Below, piece after piece: positions 13,504-21,551 of a stretch of 25,053 nt of DNA. The stretch covers positions 1 through 25,053 of the forward strand of contig JAOUDB010000008.1 of NCBI GenBank assembly GCA_029859485.1. Reading direction: 5' to 3'. The notes under the pieces were generated by a model. The model ran no database searches, had not been told where the DNA came from, and saw only the letters and a list, made by a program, of their open reading frames with translations. Source of the DNA: Desulfuromonadales bacterium (lineage in GTDB: Bacteria > Desulfobacterota > Desulfuromonadia > Desulfuromonadales > BM103). A program made the position numbers and the translations under genes. The stretch's first letter is position 1. Every line of letters begins with the position of its first letter.

Positions 13504-13825
13504 CGACTTTCCCTTCCGTAGAAATCTGTTCAAACCCTTTGGATCAGCGGGCTGGTTGGCGACCTTTTCATTTAAACACACGATGATGAAATGAGTATAG
13601 TGACAGCGTGTTTTTCTATGAGATTGGGGACACTCAAGATAGAATGTTTCTTTTGAGTTTCTCCGATTCAGGCTAGGCGTTCCAGCCGCCATCGGCAGCA
13701 GTTACGTGAATTAAGTGCACGGTGTCATTTGATAAGGCACCGCCTTTGATTATGTCTGCTGCCATTTATTAAATTGCATACTCGATATGCTTTGCTGTGC
13801 TTCTCTGAAATCGACAGGATTTGAC
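13504..13825. other. Divergent intergenic region between pncA and the ABC exporter
   Basis: This region should hold the promoters of both the pncA-pncB operon and the ABC transporter gene, but I cannot assign boxes with confidence. It contains one REP-like element at 13626-13664. Confidence 0.35.
13626..13664. repeat. REP-like element 1 (GGGGACACTC family)
   Basis: GGGGACACTCAAGA, then GAATGTTTCTTTTGAGTTTCTCC. It matches the GGGGACACTC...GAGTGTCCCTTTTGAGTGNCCC pattern of the right half but is diverged, with a weak stem. Confidence 0.55.
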
Positions 13826-15667
13826 TTGAAATACCCACCCCTGGCCACAGACAACAACCAGCCGCCCAAGAGTTTGTTTGATGTTTTTATTTACAGCCGT
13901 CGCGCCCTTGAACTGGTCTGGTCGACTAGCTCAAGGCTGGCCCTGGTCTTTGCATCCTTAACGCTTGTGGCCGGGGTGTTGCCCGCCGCCGTGGCCTGGG
14001 TCGGCCAGCTGATCGTCGATGGTGTGGTTACTGCGATGGGTCAGCAGCAACAGAGCGGCAGTGCCGATACCACCTTTGTGCTCCTGTTTGTTGCTGCTGA
14101 AGCAGGTCTGGTGGCTTTGATTGCCGGTGCGCAACGTGGCATCTCGACGTGCCAGGCGCTGCTGCGTGCGCTGATGGGGCAGCGTATCAATCTGATGATT
14201 CTGGAAAAAGCCTTAACCCTCAAACTGGCAAATTTCGAAGATTCGGATTTCTATGACAAGCTGACCCGTGCCCGGCGAGAGGCCTCGACCAGACCGTTAA
14301 GCCTGGTAACGCGAACCTTTGGCCTGGCGCAGAATGCAATATCACTGACCAGTTACGCCATCCTTCTGGTGCAATTCTCACCATGGGCGGTTCTGATTCT
14401 GGTGGCTGGCGGTATCCCGGAATTTATCGCCGAGGCTAAATTCTCCGGTGACAAGTTTCGCCTGTTCCGTTGGCGATCGCCAGAGACGCGGATGCAGATG
14501 TACCTGGAGACAGTACTGGCCCGGGAGGACTACGCCAAAGAGGTCAAGCTGTTCCGTTTGGGACCAAAATTGCTGGAACGATATCGAGCGATCTTTACGA
14601 AGCTGTTTGCCGAGGATCGCAAACTGACTCTGCGCCGTGATAGCTGGGGATTCGCACTTGGGCTGATCGGTACTACCGCCTTTTATAGCGCTTACGCCTG
14701 GATTGCCCTTGCGGCCATCAAGGGCATGATCAGTCTGGGACAGATGACGATGTACCTGCTGCTTTTCAAACAGGGGCAATCGGCAGTTTCGGCCAGTCTT
14801 TCGGCGATCAGTGGTATGTACGAAGACAACCTCTACTTATCGAACTTGTACGAGTACCTGGAGCAACCGACGCCAACAGTGGCAGGCAAGTTACAGCAGG
14901 GCCCGCAGCCGGGTGACGGAGTGCGTTTTGAAGATGTCAGCTTCTCCTATCCAGGGAGCGAAGAACCGGCCTTGCGTCAGGTCTGTCTGCATCTTAAGCC
15001 GGGAGACAGCCTGGCCCTTGTCGGCGAAAACGGTTCCGGAAAAACCACCCTGATCAAGTTGCTGACCCGCCTCTATCAACCTGATGCCGGACGCATCCTG
15101 CTCGACGGTCTCGATTTACAGTTATGGGATGCTGATTCTTTGCGGCAGCGGATCGGGGTCATATTTCAAGATTTTGGCCGTTACCAGTTTCTGGTCGGGG
15201 AAAATATCGGCGCCGGCGATATGAGCCACTTCGAAGATCGGCAACGCTGGCATAAAGCCGCTGAGATGGGGATGGCGAGTGAGTTCATAGAAAAGCTGCC
15301 GCAACAGTATGATACCCAACTCGGTAAATGGTTCAAAGACGGACGCGAGCTCTCCGGCGGACAGTGGCAGAAGATTGCTCTGGCCCGCGCCTTTATGCGC
15401 ACCAAGGCAGACCTGCTGGTGCTCGACGAACCGACTGCCACTATGGATGCAGCAGCTGAGGCGGCCATCTTTGAGCATTTTCGTGAGTTAAGCCGTGGCA
15501 AGATGACGGTTCTGATTTCCCATCGTTTCTCAACCGTGCGTATGGCTGACCAGATCGTCGTTATCGATAATGGCCGCATCATCGAACAGGGCAGCCACGA
15601 ACAGTTGATGGAGCGGGGAGGCCAGTACGCTTATCTTTTTTCGCTACAGGCTCAGGGGTATCGCTAG
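13826..15667 (+). CDS. ABC exporter half-transporter (permease-ATPase fusion)
   Basis: A 613-aa protein with an N-terminal six-helix type I exporter domain (about residues 25-330) and a C-terminal ATPase. The ATPase has Walker A GENGSGKTT (about 15024-15050), the Q-loop region GVIFQDFGRYQF, signature LSGGQWQKIALARA (about 15350), Walker B LLVLDEPTA, and the switch His in LISHRFSTV. It should work as a homodimer in the inner membrane. The substrate is unknown: no peptide precursor, protease or partner gene is linked. I prefer the TTG at 13826, which has AGGA 6 bp upstream; an ATG at 13787 in frame lacks a ribosome binding site and would add 13 residues. Confidence 0.88.
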   Translation: MKYPPLATDNNQPPKSLFDVFIYSRRALELVWSTSSRLALVFASLTLVAGVLPAAVAWVGQLIVDGVVTAMGQQQQSGSADTTFVLLFVAAEAGLVALIAGAQRGISTCQALLRALMGQRINLMILEKALTLKLANFEDSDFYDKLTRARREASTRPLSLVTRTFGLAQNAISLTSYAILLVQFSPWAVLILVAGGIPEFIAEAKFSGDKFRLFRWRSPETRMQMYLETVLAREDYAKEVKLFRLGPKLLERYRAIFTKLFAEDRKLTLRRDSWGFALGLIGTTAFYSAYAWIALAAIKGMISLGQMTMYLLLFKQGQSAVSASLSAISGMYEDNLYLSNLYEYLEQPTPTVAGKLQQGPQPGDGVRFEDVSFSYPGSEEPALRQVCLHLKPGDSLALVGENGSGKTTLIKLLTRLYQPDAGRILLDGLDLQLWDADSLRQRIGVIFQDFGRYQFLVGENIGAGDMSHFEDRQRWHKAAEMGMASEFIEKLPQQYDTQLGKWFKDGRELSGGQWQKIALARAFMRTKADLLVLDEPTATMDAAAEAAIFEHFRELSRGKMTVLISHRFSTVRMADQIVVIDNGRIIEQGSHEQLMERGGQYAYLFSLQAQGYR

Positions 15668-15669
15668 CC

Positions 15670-15710
15670 GGGGACACTTAAAATTAAATGTCCCTTTTAA
15701 GTGTTCCCAA
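15670..15710. repeat. REP-like element 2, likely terminator of the exporter gene
   Basis: GGGGACACTTAAAATTAAATGTCCCTTTTAAGTGTTCCC. The first two arms form a hairpin and TTTT follows, directly after the stop codon at 15667. A third partial arm (AAGTGTTCCC) could pair alternatively. Confidence 0.7.
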
Positions 15711-15858
15711 TAATACATTTGAAGAGTTTTTGAATCTGGCTATCTAACCGCCTCTTCACAAGTTTATCCTCGATGAAGTTGACAAACCTCCGTCGTACGT
15801 TACTAGTTCAGATATGATGAGAGCGCGTTAAAACGACGACACCTGTGCGGGGGTGAAC

Positions 15859-16281
15859 ATGAAAGTAATCAAGCGGATTCTGTTGGCCGTGGATGAATCG
15901 AGTCACTCGGACCTGGTTGTCGAGAGGGCCATTGCGATGGCAGACTCTTTTGAGGCGAAGATTTTTCTGGTGTATGTCCATCCCAAGGTTCTGGAGCTTG
16001 GTCAGCCTTACTACCAAGAAGTTCTCAACAAGTATATAGAGAACGCAGAACATACAGTTGCTCATCACAAAACGCATCTTGAGAAGAGTGGGGTTGATTT
16101 TGAAGTGTTGATCCTCGAAGGCGACCCTGCAGAGATGATCAACGAAACGGCGCGCGTTATGAAAAGCGATCTGATCGTGATGGGATCAAGAGGTTTGTCG
16201 AACATCCTGGGCTTAACCTTGGGGAGTGTCAGCACCAAGGTGTTGCACTCAGCCAAGTGTATGGTGCTGATTGTGCCCTAG
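15859..16281 (+). CDS. Universal stress protein (UspA family)
   Basis: A 140-aa cytoplasmic protein. It begins with the Usp strand RILLAVDESSHSDLVVERA, has the central VLILEGDPAEMI, and ends with the nucleotide-binding signature G-2x-G-9x-G-S (GSRGLSNILGLTLGS) and a VLIVP terminal strand. The intact signature suggests an ATP-binding Usp. A GTG at 15853 is in frame, but GGGGGTGA upstream places the start at the ATG 15859. It is a paralogue of the gene at 19333-19764, sharing the EVLILEGDPAE and RGLSNI segments. It appears monocistronic, with a REP-like hairpin terminating it. Confidence 0.93.
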   Translation: MKVIKRILLAVDESSHSDLVVERAIAMADSFEAKIFLVYVHPKVLELGQPYYQEVLNKYIENAEHTVAHHKTHLEKSGVDFEVLILEGDPAEMINETARVMKSDLIVMGSRGLSNILGLTLGSVSTKVLHSAKCMVLIVP

Positions 16282-16298
16282 GGGATACATATAGCATC

Positions 16299-16338
16299 TG
16301 GGACACTCAATTTTGAGTGTCCCTTTTAAGTGTTCCCG
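16299..16338. repeat. REP-like element 3, terminator between convergent genes
   Basis: GGGACACTCAA and TTGAGTGTCCC form a perfect 11-bp stem with a 2-nt gap (a slightly shorter stem when folded), followed by TTTTAAGTGTTCCC. The element lies 18 bp after the Usp stop codon and 16 bp past the stop codon of the convergent gene at 16354. Confidence 0.75.
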
Positions 16339-16353
16339 ATTCCCGTTTACGTT

Positions 16354-16890
16354 TTATTTCATCCCTCCATCCCGTTTAATCTCCTCCAGCTCCGCCTGAA
16401 AGCGTGATAACTCCAGCTTAAACTCTTCAGACGGCGCAACCTCCGTGCGGAAGTTATGCCGAAAGGCCTCCCAGTCCGGCTGCCCGTCGTTGATAGCCCG
16501 GCTGCGAGCAACCTGCTCTTCAAGCGCTTTGTAGCCTGCATCAATCGCCTTGGCAGATTCTGTGTCGGCTTCGGACCAGGTGAAGTTGGAAAAACGTCCA
16601 AGCTCACCGGTATCGAGTCGCTCTGGGTGATGGGCGATGAGATAGTTGAAGCGGGCACGCTTAAGTGCGATCAGGGCGTGCTGGTGGTCGCGTTGGGCGT
16701 TGGCGGTCGCAGTGAATTCCGGCTTGTTTTTGATCAGCAACGCGGCCAAGTTGTCTTGCCAATGGCTCTGCGCAGTCAGGTAACGATCCATGGTTGACCG
16801 GGTTTGTTGCAAATCAGTGGCATGGCCCATGTTAACCAGCAGGCAAAGGACCATGAACATAGAAATAAGGGTGGGGCGGAATGTTGACAC
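16354..16890 (-). CDS. Exported hypothetical helical protein
   Basis: A 178-aa protein of no family I recognise. Residues about 8-23 form a signal segment (LISMFMVLCLLVNMG) with probable cleavage after GHA. The mature part is almost entirely helical, rich in Ala, Glu and Arg, with heptad-like stretches (LELSRFQAELEEIKRDGG near the C-terminus), and probably lies in the periplasm. The GTG at 16890 is the likely start because GAGGAG lies 6 bp before it. The gene stands alone and converges on the Usp gene across a REP-like hairpin. Confidence 0.7.
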   Translation of the reverse strand: MSTFRPTLISMFMVLCLLVNMGHATDLQQTRSTMDRYLTAQSHWQDNLAALLIKNKPEFTATANAQRDHQHALIALKRARFNYLIAHHPERLDTGELGRFSNFTWSEADTESAKAIDAGYKALEEQVARSRAINDGQPDWEAFRHNFRTEVAPSEEFKLELSRFQAELEEIKRDGGMK

Positions 16891-16944
16891 GTCTGTCTCC
16901 TCTGGGATGGTTTCAGAACTGAGCCAGTATACCCTGCGGTCGCT

Positions 16945-17030
16945 GGGGACAGTGAATAAAGAGTGTACCTTTTGAGTGACCCCAAGCGCCTAAACAGTGG
17001 AAGGCCCGCACTTGTCGCCGGGCCTTCTTA
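16945..17030. repeat. REP-like element 4 and adjacent GC-rich hairpin
   Basis: GGGGACAGTGAATAAAGAGTGTACCTTTTGAGTGACCCC (16945-16983) is a diverged copy of the right-half element. It is followed by GAAGGCCCG and CGGGCCTTC (about 17001-17028), a 9-bp perfect stem with TTCTTAATGG after it. The hairpin looks like a terminator, yet no gene on either strand ends there. The next 200 bp to the PdxB stop hold no supported gene, and GGGGACAGACACC at 17200 is half a further element. Confidence 0.6.
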
Positions 17031-17244
17031 ATGGATTCTCTTCGCGCCCTTATCACGGGCTTAGCAGGCAATCTCGGATCGCCCACATCTGATGCAAACT
17101 ACCCAATAATCAGAGTCTGTTTCGATAGGCGCCTCCTTTGTGCGGCCAACAAACCAACCGTTGACTCCACACTTTTATTATACACCATCTTAACGGAATG
17201 GGGACAGACACCTTTTAAATAGCCAAAGGAGCCAGTTTCCGCAA

Positions 17245-18405
17245 CTATGGCAGTTGAAACCCCATCCTTTTTAAAGCCGATACAGTGCTTTTATTGACAT
17301 TCCTGACCTCAATTCGGTAGTTGTGGAATTCCCTTCTGACGGGGTACTCACCTCTGAGGCGTTCAAATGACCCGGGTGCAGCAGCCCGGAGTCTTTTATC
17401 ATCCGCAAGGATGTCATAGGTTGCCAACACCGCGTCAGCCAGGACACTTTCGTCGTCTTTTTTGTGACCGTCGAGTTGAATGAGCGTTTGCTCCGGCAAC
17501 TCAACCTCCGTCGGTTGCCAGTCATCGATCCCGAGCTTGAAAAAGCGGCTGACTGCGCGGAGGCTCATCATTGTGCCAATGGCTTTGCCGTCCCTGGAAT
17601 AACCGGCGATATGGGCCGTGCCCAAATCTGCTTTCTTAAGCAGTTCCAGGTCGATCTCAGGTTCGTTTTCCCAGCAATCGATGATCAGGCCGGAGATCGA
17701 GCCGGAGTCCAGTGCGTTTTTCACTGCTCCGCTGTCAAAGACCTCCCCCCGACAGGTATTGATCAGCAGGGGGCTTTTCTCCAAGTCTTTTAAAAAGCTG
17801 TCGTCAACCATGTGATGGGTGGCAAATTCTCCTGCGGACTGCAAGGGGACGTGGAAGGTGATGATATCGGCTTGCTCCCGGATTCGGGCAAGACTGGTAA
17901 AATTGTCGCTGCCTTCCGCTCTTTGCCTGGGCGGATCGTTAAGCAGGGGCTGCATGCCAATGGTGTGGCACAATTCTGCTGCTTTTCTCCCCACATCCCC
18001 AACACCGACAATGCCGACGGTGAGATCGCGAAGCTTGATTCTCTTTTTGCGCGCGTAGGTCAATAACGCCGAAGCAAGGTACTGGTTGACGCTCCCGGCA
18101 TTGCACCCCGGAGCATTGGCCCAGGCAATACCCTGTCGTCTGCAGTAGGCTGTATCAATATGATCAAACCCTATGGTTGCCGAGGCGATGAATTTTACCA
18201 TAGAGCCTTCAAGCAGCTCCGCGCTGCAGATGGTTCGGGTCCTGGTGATGAGAGCGTCGGCATTCCTGACGATAGCCGGTGTCAACTCTTCTCCCGGCAG
18301 GTAGATCACCTCCGCGAACGGTTCGAGGGCGCCTTTGATATAGGGGATCTTGTCATCAACAATAATGAGTGATCGTGAGTTGCTTTTCGTGGTTTGCGTC
18401 GACAT
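17245..18405 (-). CDS. pdxB: Erythronate-4-phosphate dehydrogenase
   Basis: A 386-aa NAD-dependent 2-hydroxyacid dehydrogenase. It performs the second step of DXP-dependent pyridoxal phosphate synthesis, oxidising 4-phosphoerythronate. PdxB features include IIVDDKIPY at the N-terminus, IASATIGFDHIDTAYC, APGCNAGSVNQYL, and the nucleotide-binding GVGDVG (134-139). The catalytic trio is Arg219 (NTCRGE), Glu248 (WENEPEID) and His265 (TAHIAGYS). The C-terminal extension past about residue 290 corresponds to the PdxB-specific dimerisation domain, ending VSALKRMGF. GGGGGA about 8 bp upstream supports the ATG. There is no linked pdx gene in the window. Confidence 0.92.
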   Translation of the reverse strand: MSTQTTKSNSRSLIIVDDKIPYIKGALEPFAEVIYLPGEELTPAIVRNADALITRTRTICSAELLEGSMVKFIASATIGFDHIDTAYCRRQGIAWANAPGCNAGSVNQYLASALLTYARKKRIKLRDLTVGIVGVGDVGRKAAELCHTIGMQPLLNDPPRQRAEGSDNFTSLARIREQADIITFHVPLQSAGEFATHHMVDDSFLKDLEKSPLLINTCRGEVFDSGAVKNALDSGSISGLIIDCWENEPEIDLELLKKADLGTAHIAGYSRDGKAIGTMMSLRAVSRFFKLGIDDWQPTEVELPEQTLIQLDGHKKDDESVLADAVLATYDILADDKRLRAAAPGSFERLRGEYPVRREFHNYRIEVRNVNKSTVSALKRMGFQLP

Positions 18406-18545
18406 CGCCCGGTTCCCCCGTTGCGGTTGAATGATTCAACAGAAATGTCTGCTCTCTCCTTCGACCCGACAAAAAAACCTGTCAAACTTAAAATCCCGAA
18501 CTCCTGACTCAGTGTCTGTTTGGTGTCGGTAATTATTGAGAGGCG

Positions 18546-19052
18546 CTATGCAACCCCACCTTTAAGCCTTGTTGATTTGAAACCTGTATCCTGTACGTTC
18601 CTGATCAAGAAGACAATTAAAAGGCTGCTTGCCAGTTTAATGATTGTCTGTCCCCACATTGCCTCCCAGATCGGCCCGAAAGCCAAATAAACGAAGACGA
18701 CGGAGTCCATGGGTGTTCCAACAAGGTTGCTGACGATGACGCGCCCTCGAAAAGAAAGGGGTGATGCTGTAAAGACGGCCCAATCCAATCCTTCTGCGAC
18801 AACAAAAGCTCCCAGGCTTGCCAGAGCCAGGGTGGGAGAAAAGAGTGCGGAGATCCCGGATGCGACGAACATCCAGATCCAGCAGCCCCATTTCCCGAAT
18901 CTTCTCTGGATAAGGTCTCTTGCTGTGAAAGTGAAACCGACAGCCACTGCCCCGGCGGGAAAAGAAAGTCCCGCCACCTGAATGATACCAAAATTCATGA
19001 CCAGCAAATTGGCAACGACTATGGATCCCAGGTAAAAAAGTGCTTCAAACAT
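18546..19052 (-). CDS. VUT/YhhQ family queuosine-precursor transporter
   Basis: A 168-aa membrane protein with about five to six helices. Family features include SIVVANLLVMNFG at the N-terminus, FPAGAVAVGFTFTARDLIQRRFGK, and a GTPMDSVVFVYLAFG segment near residues 111-125. E. coli YhhQ of this family imports the queuosine precursors preQ0 and preQ1. This protein is shorter than YhhQ but has the conserved core. AGAGG precedes the ATG. I looked for a preQ1 riboswitch in the leader and did not see one. The upstream ATGAC-GATAAAG-GTCAT inverted repeat (about 19089-19105) might be an operator. Confidence 0.82.
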   Translation of the reverse strand: MFEALFYLGSIVVANLLVMNFGIIQVAGLSFPAGAVAVGFTFTARDLIQRRFGKWGCWIWMFVASGISALFSPTLALASLGAFVVAEGLDWAVFTASPLSFRGRVIVSNLVGTPMDSVVFVYLAFGPIWEAMWGQTIIKLASSLLIVFLIRNVQDTGFKSTRLKGGVA

Positions 19053-19144
19053 CTATACCTCTCAAACTTACAGCTTTTTTGTCAATCATGACGATAAAGG
19101 TCATAATAGTATGTGCGTTCCTTTGAGAGCAAGTGGGGAGCTAA

Positions 19145-19182
19145 GGGCACACAAAAGAGAGTGTCCTCTTTGAGTGTCTCTA
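19145..19182. repeat. REP-like element 5
   Basis: GGGCACACAAAAGAGAGTGTCCTCTTTGAGTGTCTCT, a diverged copy in the divergent gap between the transporter gene and the second Usp gene. Confidence 0.5.
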
Positions 19183-19332
19183 ACCGACAAAGATTTACCC
19201 CTTTAAATCCTTAGGGAAAACTCACCAAACCGCACAAAGCTGGTATAATTTAACCAATCAACACGGTCGAAACTATTTCTACCAGGGAAGCGATGTCCTC
19301 TTGTTCCTTGATCAGTGAGATGTGAGGTGAGT

Positions 19333-19764
19333 ATGGAAAGCAAAGGGGTTAAAAGGATTTTAGTGGCTGTAGACGAGTCTCCACGCTCCATCAAGGTTGT
19401 GGAAAGAGCCGCAGAGATAGCGGGGCTTTTTCGTGCAAAGATAATTCTTGTGCACGTGCGCCATAAGGTTCCAGATGTCCTCGGCGAACCTTTTTATCAA
19501 AATCTTTTCAATCATTATATGCACGCCGCCGAGCAGGCAACGGCACCGTTGCAGGTGATGCTTAATGACAAGGGGATCGACCACGAGGTGTTGATCCTCG
19601 AAGGTGACCCTGCTGAGGCCATTACCGAGGCAGCGAGCAACCAGAAGTGCGAACTCATCGTTATGGGCACAAGGGGTCTTTCGAATATCGCGGGCATGGC
19701 TCTCGGCAGCGTCAGTCACAAGGTGCTTCAAATCATGGATCGCATGGTTCTTATTGTGCCGTAA
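19333..19764 (+). CDS. Universal stress protein (UspA family), second copy
   Basis: A 143-aa Usp domain. It has RILVAVDESPRSIKVVERAAE at the start, EVLILEGDPAEAI in the middle, and the ATP-binding G-2x-G-9x-G-S signature (GTRGLSNIAGMALGS) before MVLIVP. An in-frame ATG lies 18 bp upstream, but AGGTGAG directly before 19333 identifies the start. It closely resembles the Usp at 15859-16281, so the two probably arose by duplication or are members of one subfamily. They lie 3 kb apart with unrelated genes between. Confidence 0.93.
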   Translation: MESKGVKRILVAVDESPRSIKVVERAAEIAGLFRAKIILVHVRHKVPDVLGEPFYQNLFNHYMHAAEQATAPLQVMLNDKGIDHEVLILEGDPAEAITEAASNQKCELIVMGTRGLSNIAGMALGSVSHKVLQIMDRMVLIVP

Positions 19765-19842
19765 ATAGACAGGGCCGTTTTGTGAACCGTGTCGCTCGAG
19801 GCAGGGACACGCGTCGAGGTCTTGGAAAATGTGTCTCCCCAT

Positions 19843-19877
19843 AATTCGGTGGCACGTTCGTAATGTGCCACCGAATT
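19843..19877. repeat. Perfect 13-bp hairpin upstream of hemG
   Basis: AATTCGGTGGCAC (19843-19855) pairs with GTGCCACCGAATT (19865-19877) across a 9-nt loop. No T-run follows on either strand. It lies between the Usp and hemG genes and could stall or protect the end of the Usp transcript, or be a protein-binding site. Confidence 0.6.
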
Positions 19878-19955
19878 CCATCAAAGCCATCCGCATAAGC
19901 TTAGATCTGGTATGATGCCCCCAGGTCATGTTGACCAAACCAATACGGAAACCAT

Positions 19956-20486
19956 ATGAATAATATTCTGATTGTTTACTCAAGCACCGATGGACACACG
20001 CGGAAAATCTGCGAGCGACTGCAGCAGGTAATCGAAGAGCAGGGCAGTCAGGTGCAGTTGCTGCAGATTGATGAACCGCATCCCGACTTGACGGACTTCG
20101 ACAAGATCGTTGTTGGGGCGAGTGTCCGCTATGGGAAACATAGTAAGTTGATCTACGACTTTGTCAAAAAGAACCAGCAGCATCTTGACAGGAAACCGAA
20201 CGCCTTTTTCTCGGTCAATGTTGTTGCTCGGAAACCTGAAAAAAACCAGCCTGATACAAATCCATACTTAAAGAAGTTTCTGGGCCAGATTGCATGGCAG
20301 CCGAAACATCTTGAGGTCTTTGGTGGCAACCTTGATTATCCAGGGTGTCGCTACCTTGACCGTCAGATGATACGTTTGATCATGTGGATGACCAAAGGTC
20401 CGACTTCGCCCGATACTGTGGTGGATTATACCGATTGGGACCAGGTCGAGGCTTTCGGACACCGGATCAACGAGATGCAGGGTTGA
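19956..20486 (+). CDS. hemG: Menaquinone-dependent protoporphyrinogen IX dehydrogenase
   Basis: A 176-aa flavodoxin-fold enzyme that oxidises protoporphyrinogen IX to protoporphyrin IX in haem synthesis, passing electrons to the quinone pool. The FMN phosphate loop is YSSTDGHTRKI (about residues 8-18). Further HemG features are DKIVVGASVRYGKH, FFSVNVVARKPEK, PDTNPYLKKFL, the RYLDRQMIRLIMWMTKG segment in the HemG-specific loop, and a closing VVDYTDWDQVEAF. Length is that of E. coli HemG (about 180 aa). The start has only a weak GGA ribosome binding site. No other haem synthesis gene is adjacent. Confidence 0.93.
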   Translation: MNNILIVYSSTDGHTRKICERLQQVIEEQGSQVQLLQIDEPHPDLTDFDKIVVGASVRYGKHSKLIYDFVKKNQQHLDRKPNAFFSVNVVARKPEKNQPDTNPYLKKFLGQIAWQPKHLEVFGGNLDYPGCRYLDRQMIRLIMWMTKGPTSPDTVVDYTDWDQVEAFGHRINEMQG

Positions 20487-20516
20487 TTAAAGGTATGGGT
20501 CTATAACTGTTAGATC

Positions 20517-20542
20517 GGGGGACACCTTGGTCCTGTGTTCCC
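20517..20542. repeat. REP-like fragment 6
   Basis: GGGGGACACCTTGGTCCTGTGTTCCC, a shortened version of the right-half element, between hemG and the nitroreductase gene. Confidence 0.4.
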
Positions 20543-20584
20543 GTTCCTGTTGTCTATGCAGATTGAAATCTCCAAGAGGTAACT

Positions 20585-21406
20585 ATGACTTTCATCGAAG
20601 CGAACCAGCAGACCTGCAGCCAGGATGGCCTCTGCAGTGCGGCCTGTCCGGCCAAATTGATCAACTTCTCCCCGGGTGCATATCCTGCCCCGATTGCCGA
20701 GGCGGAAGAACTGTGCATCCGTTGCGGGCACTGTGTTGCGGTTTGCCCGTCCAGCAGCTTGCTTCATGCCGAGATACCCCTGGCTAACTGCCCGAAGATT
20801 CGGCCCGAGCTGTTTCTGAACCCTGAACAGTGCGAGCAGTTTCTCAGAAGCCGGCGCTCGATCCGCAACTACCGCGACAAGCCTGTGCCCCGGGAGACTC
20901 TGCAAGAGCTCATCGAGCTGGCGCGCTATGCGCCGACCGGACACAACACCCAGAGTGTCGAATGGCTGGTTCTGAGCGATCGTGAAGATTTAGACAAGCT
21001 GGTGCAGATCGTTGGCCAGTGGATGCGCTGGATGCTGACGAATATGAAAGAGTTCGCTTTGTCGTTTCATATGGATAAAGCCCTGGCGAGGCTGGAAGAG
21101 GGTGACGACGTCGTGTTGCGTGGCGCTCCGGTGCTTGTGGTGGCCCACGCCGCCAAAGAAGATCCTATGGCTCAGTCCAGCTGCACGATTGCTTTGACCT
21201 ACCTGGAGCTGGCCGCAACCGCTATGGAGCTCGGTGGCTGCTGGGCGGGTTACTTAAACGCCGCTGCCAGTACCTTCCCGCCGATGCAGCAGGCCCTGGG
21301 CTTGCAGGAAGGGCACCAGTGCTACGGAGCGATGATGCTCGGTTACCCGAAGTTTCGATATCATCGAATGCCCGAGCGGAAAACTCCGTCGATTACCTGG
21401 CGTTGA
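20585..21406 (+). CDS. Ferredoxin-nitroreductase fusion protein
   Basis: A 273-aa protein with an N-terminal dicluster ferredoxin part (about 1-65) and an FMN nitroreductase domain (about 80-270). The first cluster motif is C11-SQDGL-C17-SAA-C21-P. Asp14 takes the place of the usual second cysteine, as in Pyrococcus ferredoxin. The second motif is the complete C44-IR-C47-GH-C50-VAV-C54-P. The nitroreductase part has SRRSIRNYRDKPVP, ARYAPTGHNTQSVEW, LRGAPVLVVAHA and MELGGCWAGYL. Such fusions probably feed electrons from low-potential donors to FMN; the substrate is unknown. AGAGGTAACT before the ATG supports the start. Confidence 0.9.
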   Translation: MTFIEANQQTCSQDGLCSAACPAKLINFSPGAYPAPIAEAEELCIRCGHCVAVCPSSSLLHAEIPLANCPKIRPELFLNPEQCEQFLRSRRSIRNYRDKPVPRETLQELIELARYAPTGHNTQSVEWLVLSDREDLDKLVQIVGQWMRWMLTNMKEFALSFHMDKALARLEEGDDVVLRGAPVLVVAHAAKEDPMAQSSCTIALTYLELAATAMELGGCWAGYLNAAASTFPPMQQALGLQEGHQCYGAMMLGYPKFRYHRMPERKTPSITWR

Positions 21407-21441
21407 ATCGCCAAGTTCGGAGGCACCTTGAACCGGGATCC

Positions 21442-21479
21442 GGCGACACTCGAAAGTGAGTGTCCCTTTTGCATGACCC
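21442..21479. repeat. REP-like element 7
   Basis: GACACTC and GAGTGTC flank GAAAGT, followed by CCCTTTTGCATGACCC. It sits 35 bp after the nitroreductase stop codon and may terminate it. Confidence 0.6.
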
Positions 21480-21551
21480 GCTAGAAAACATGATATAAAT
21501 TCAACTGCAGGTCGATTGTCGCCTCGCTATTTGCTTACCAGGGAGGACTCC

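Noticed and set aside
13504..13692. 63-codon N-terminal extension of nicotinamidase
   Set aside because: A good ribosome binding site and the start of family similarity both point to the ATG at 13503; the extension crosses a REP-like element.
19053..19140. preQ1 riboswitch before the YhhQ-like transporter gene
   Set aside because: Expected from the gene's role, but the leader lacks the preQ1-I stem-loop plus A-rich tail; only a short inverted repeat is present.
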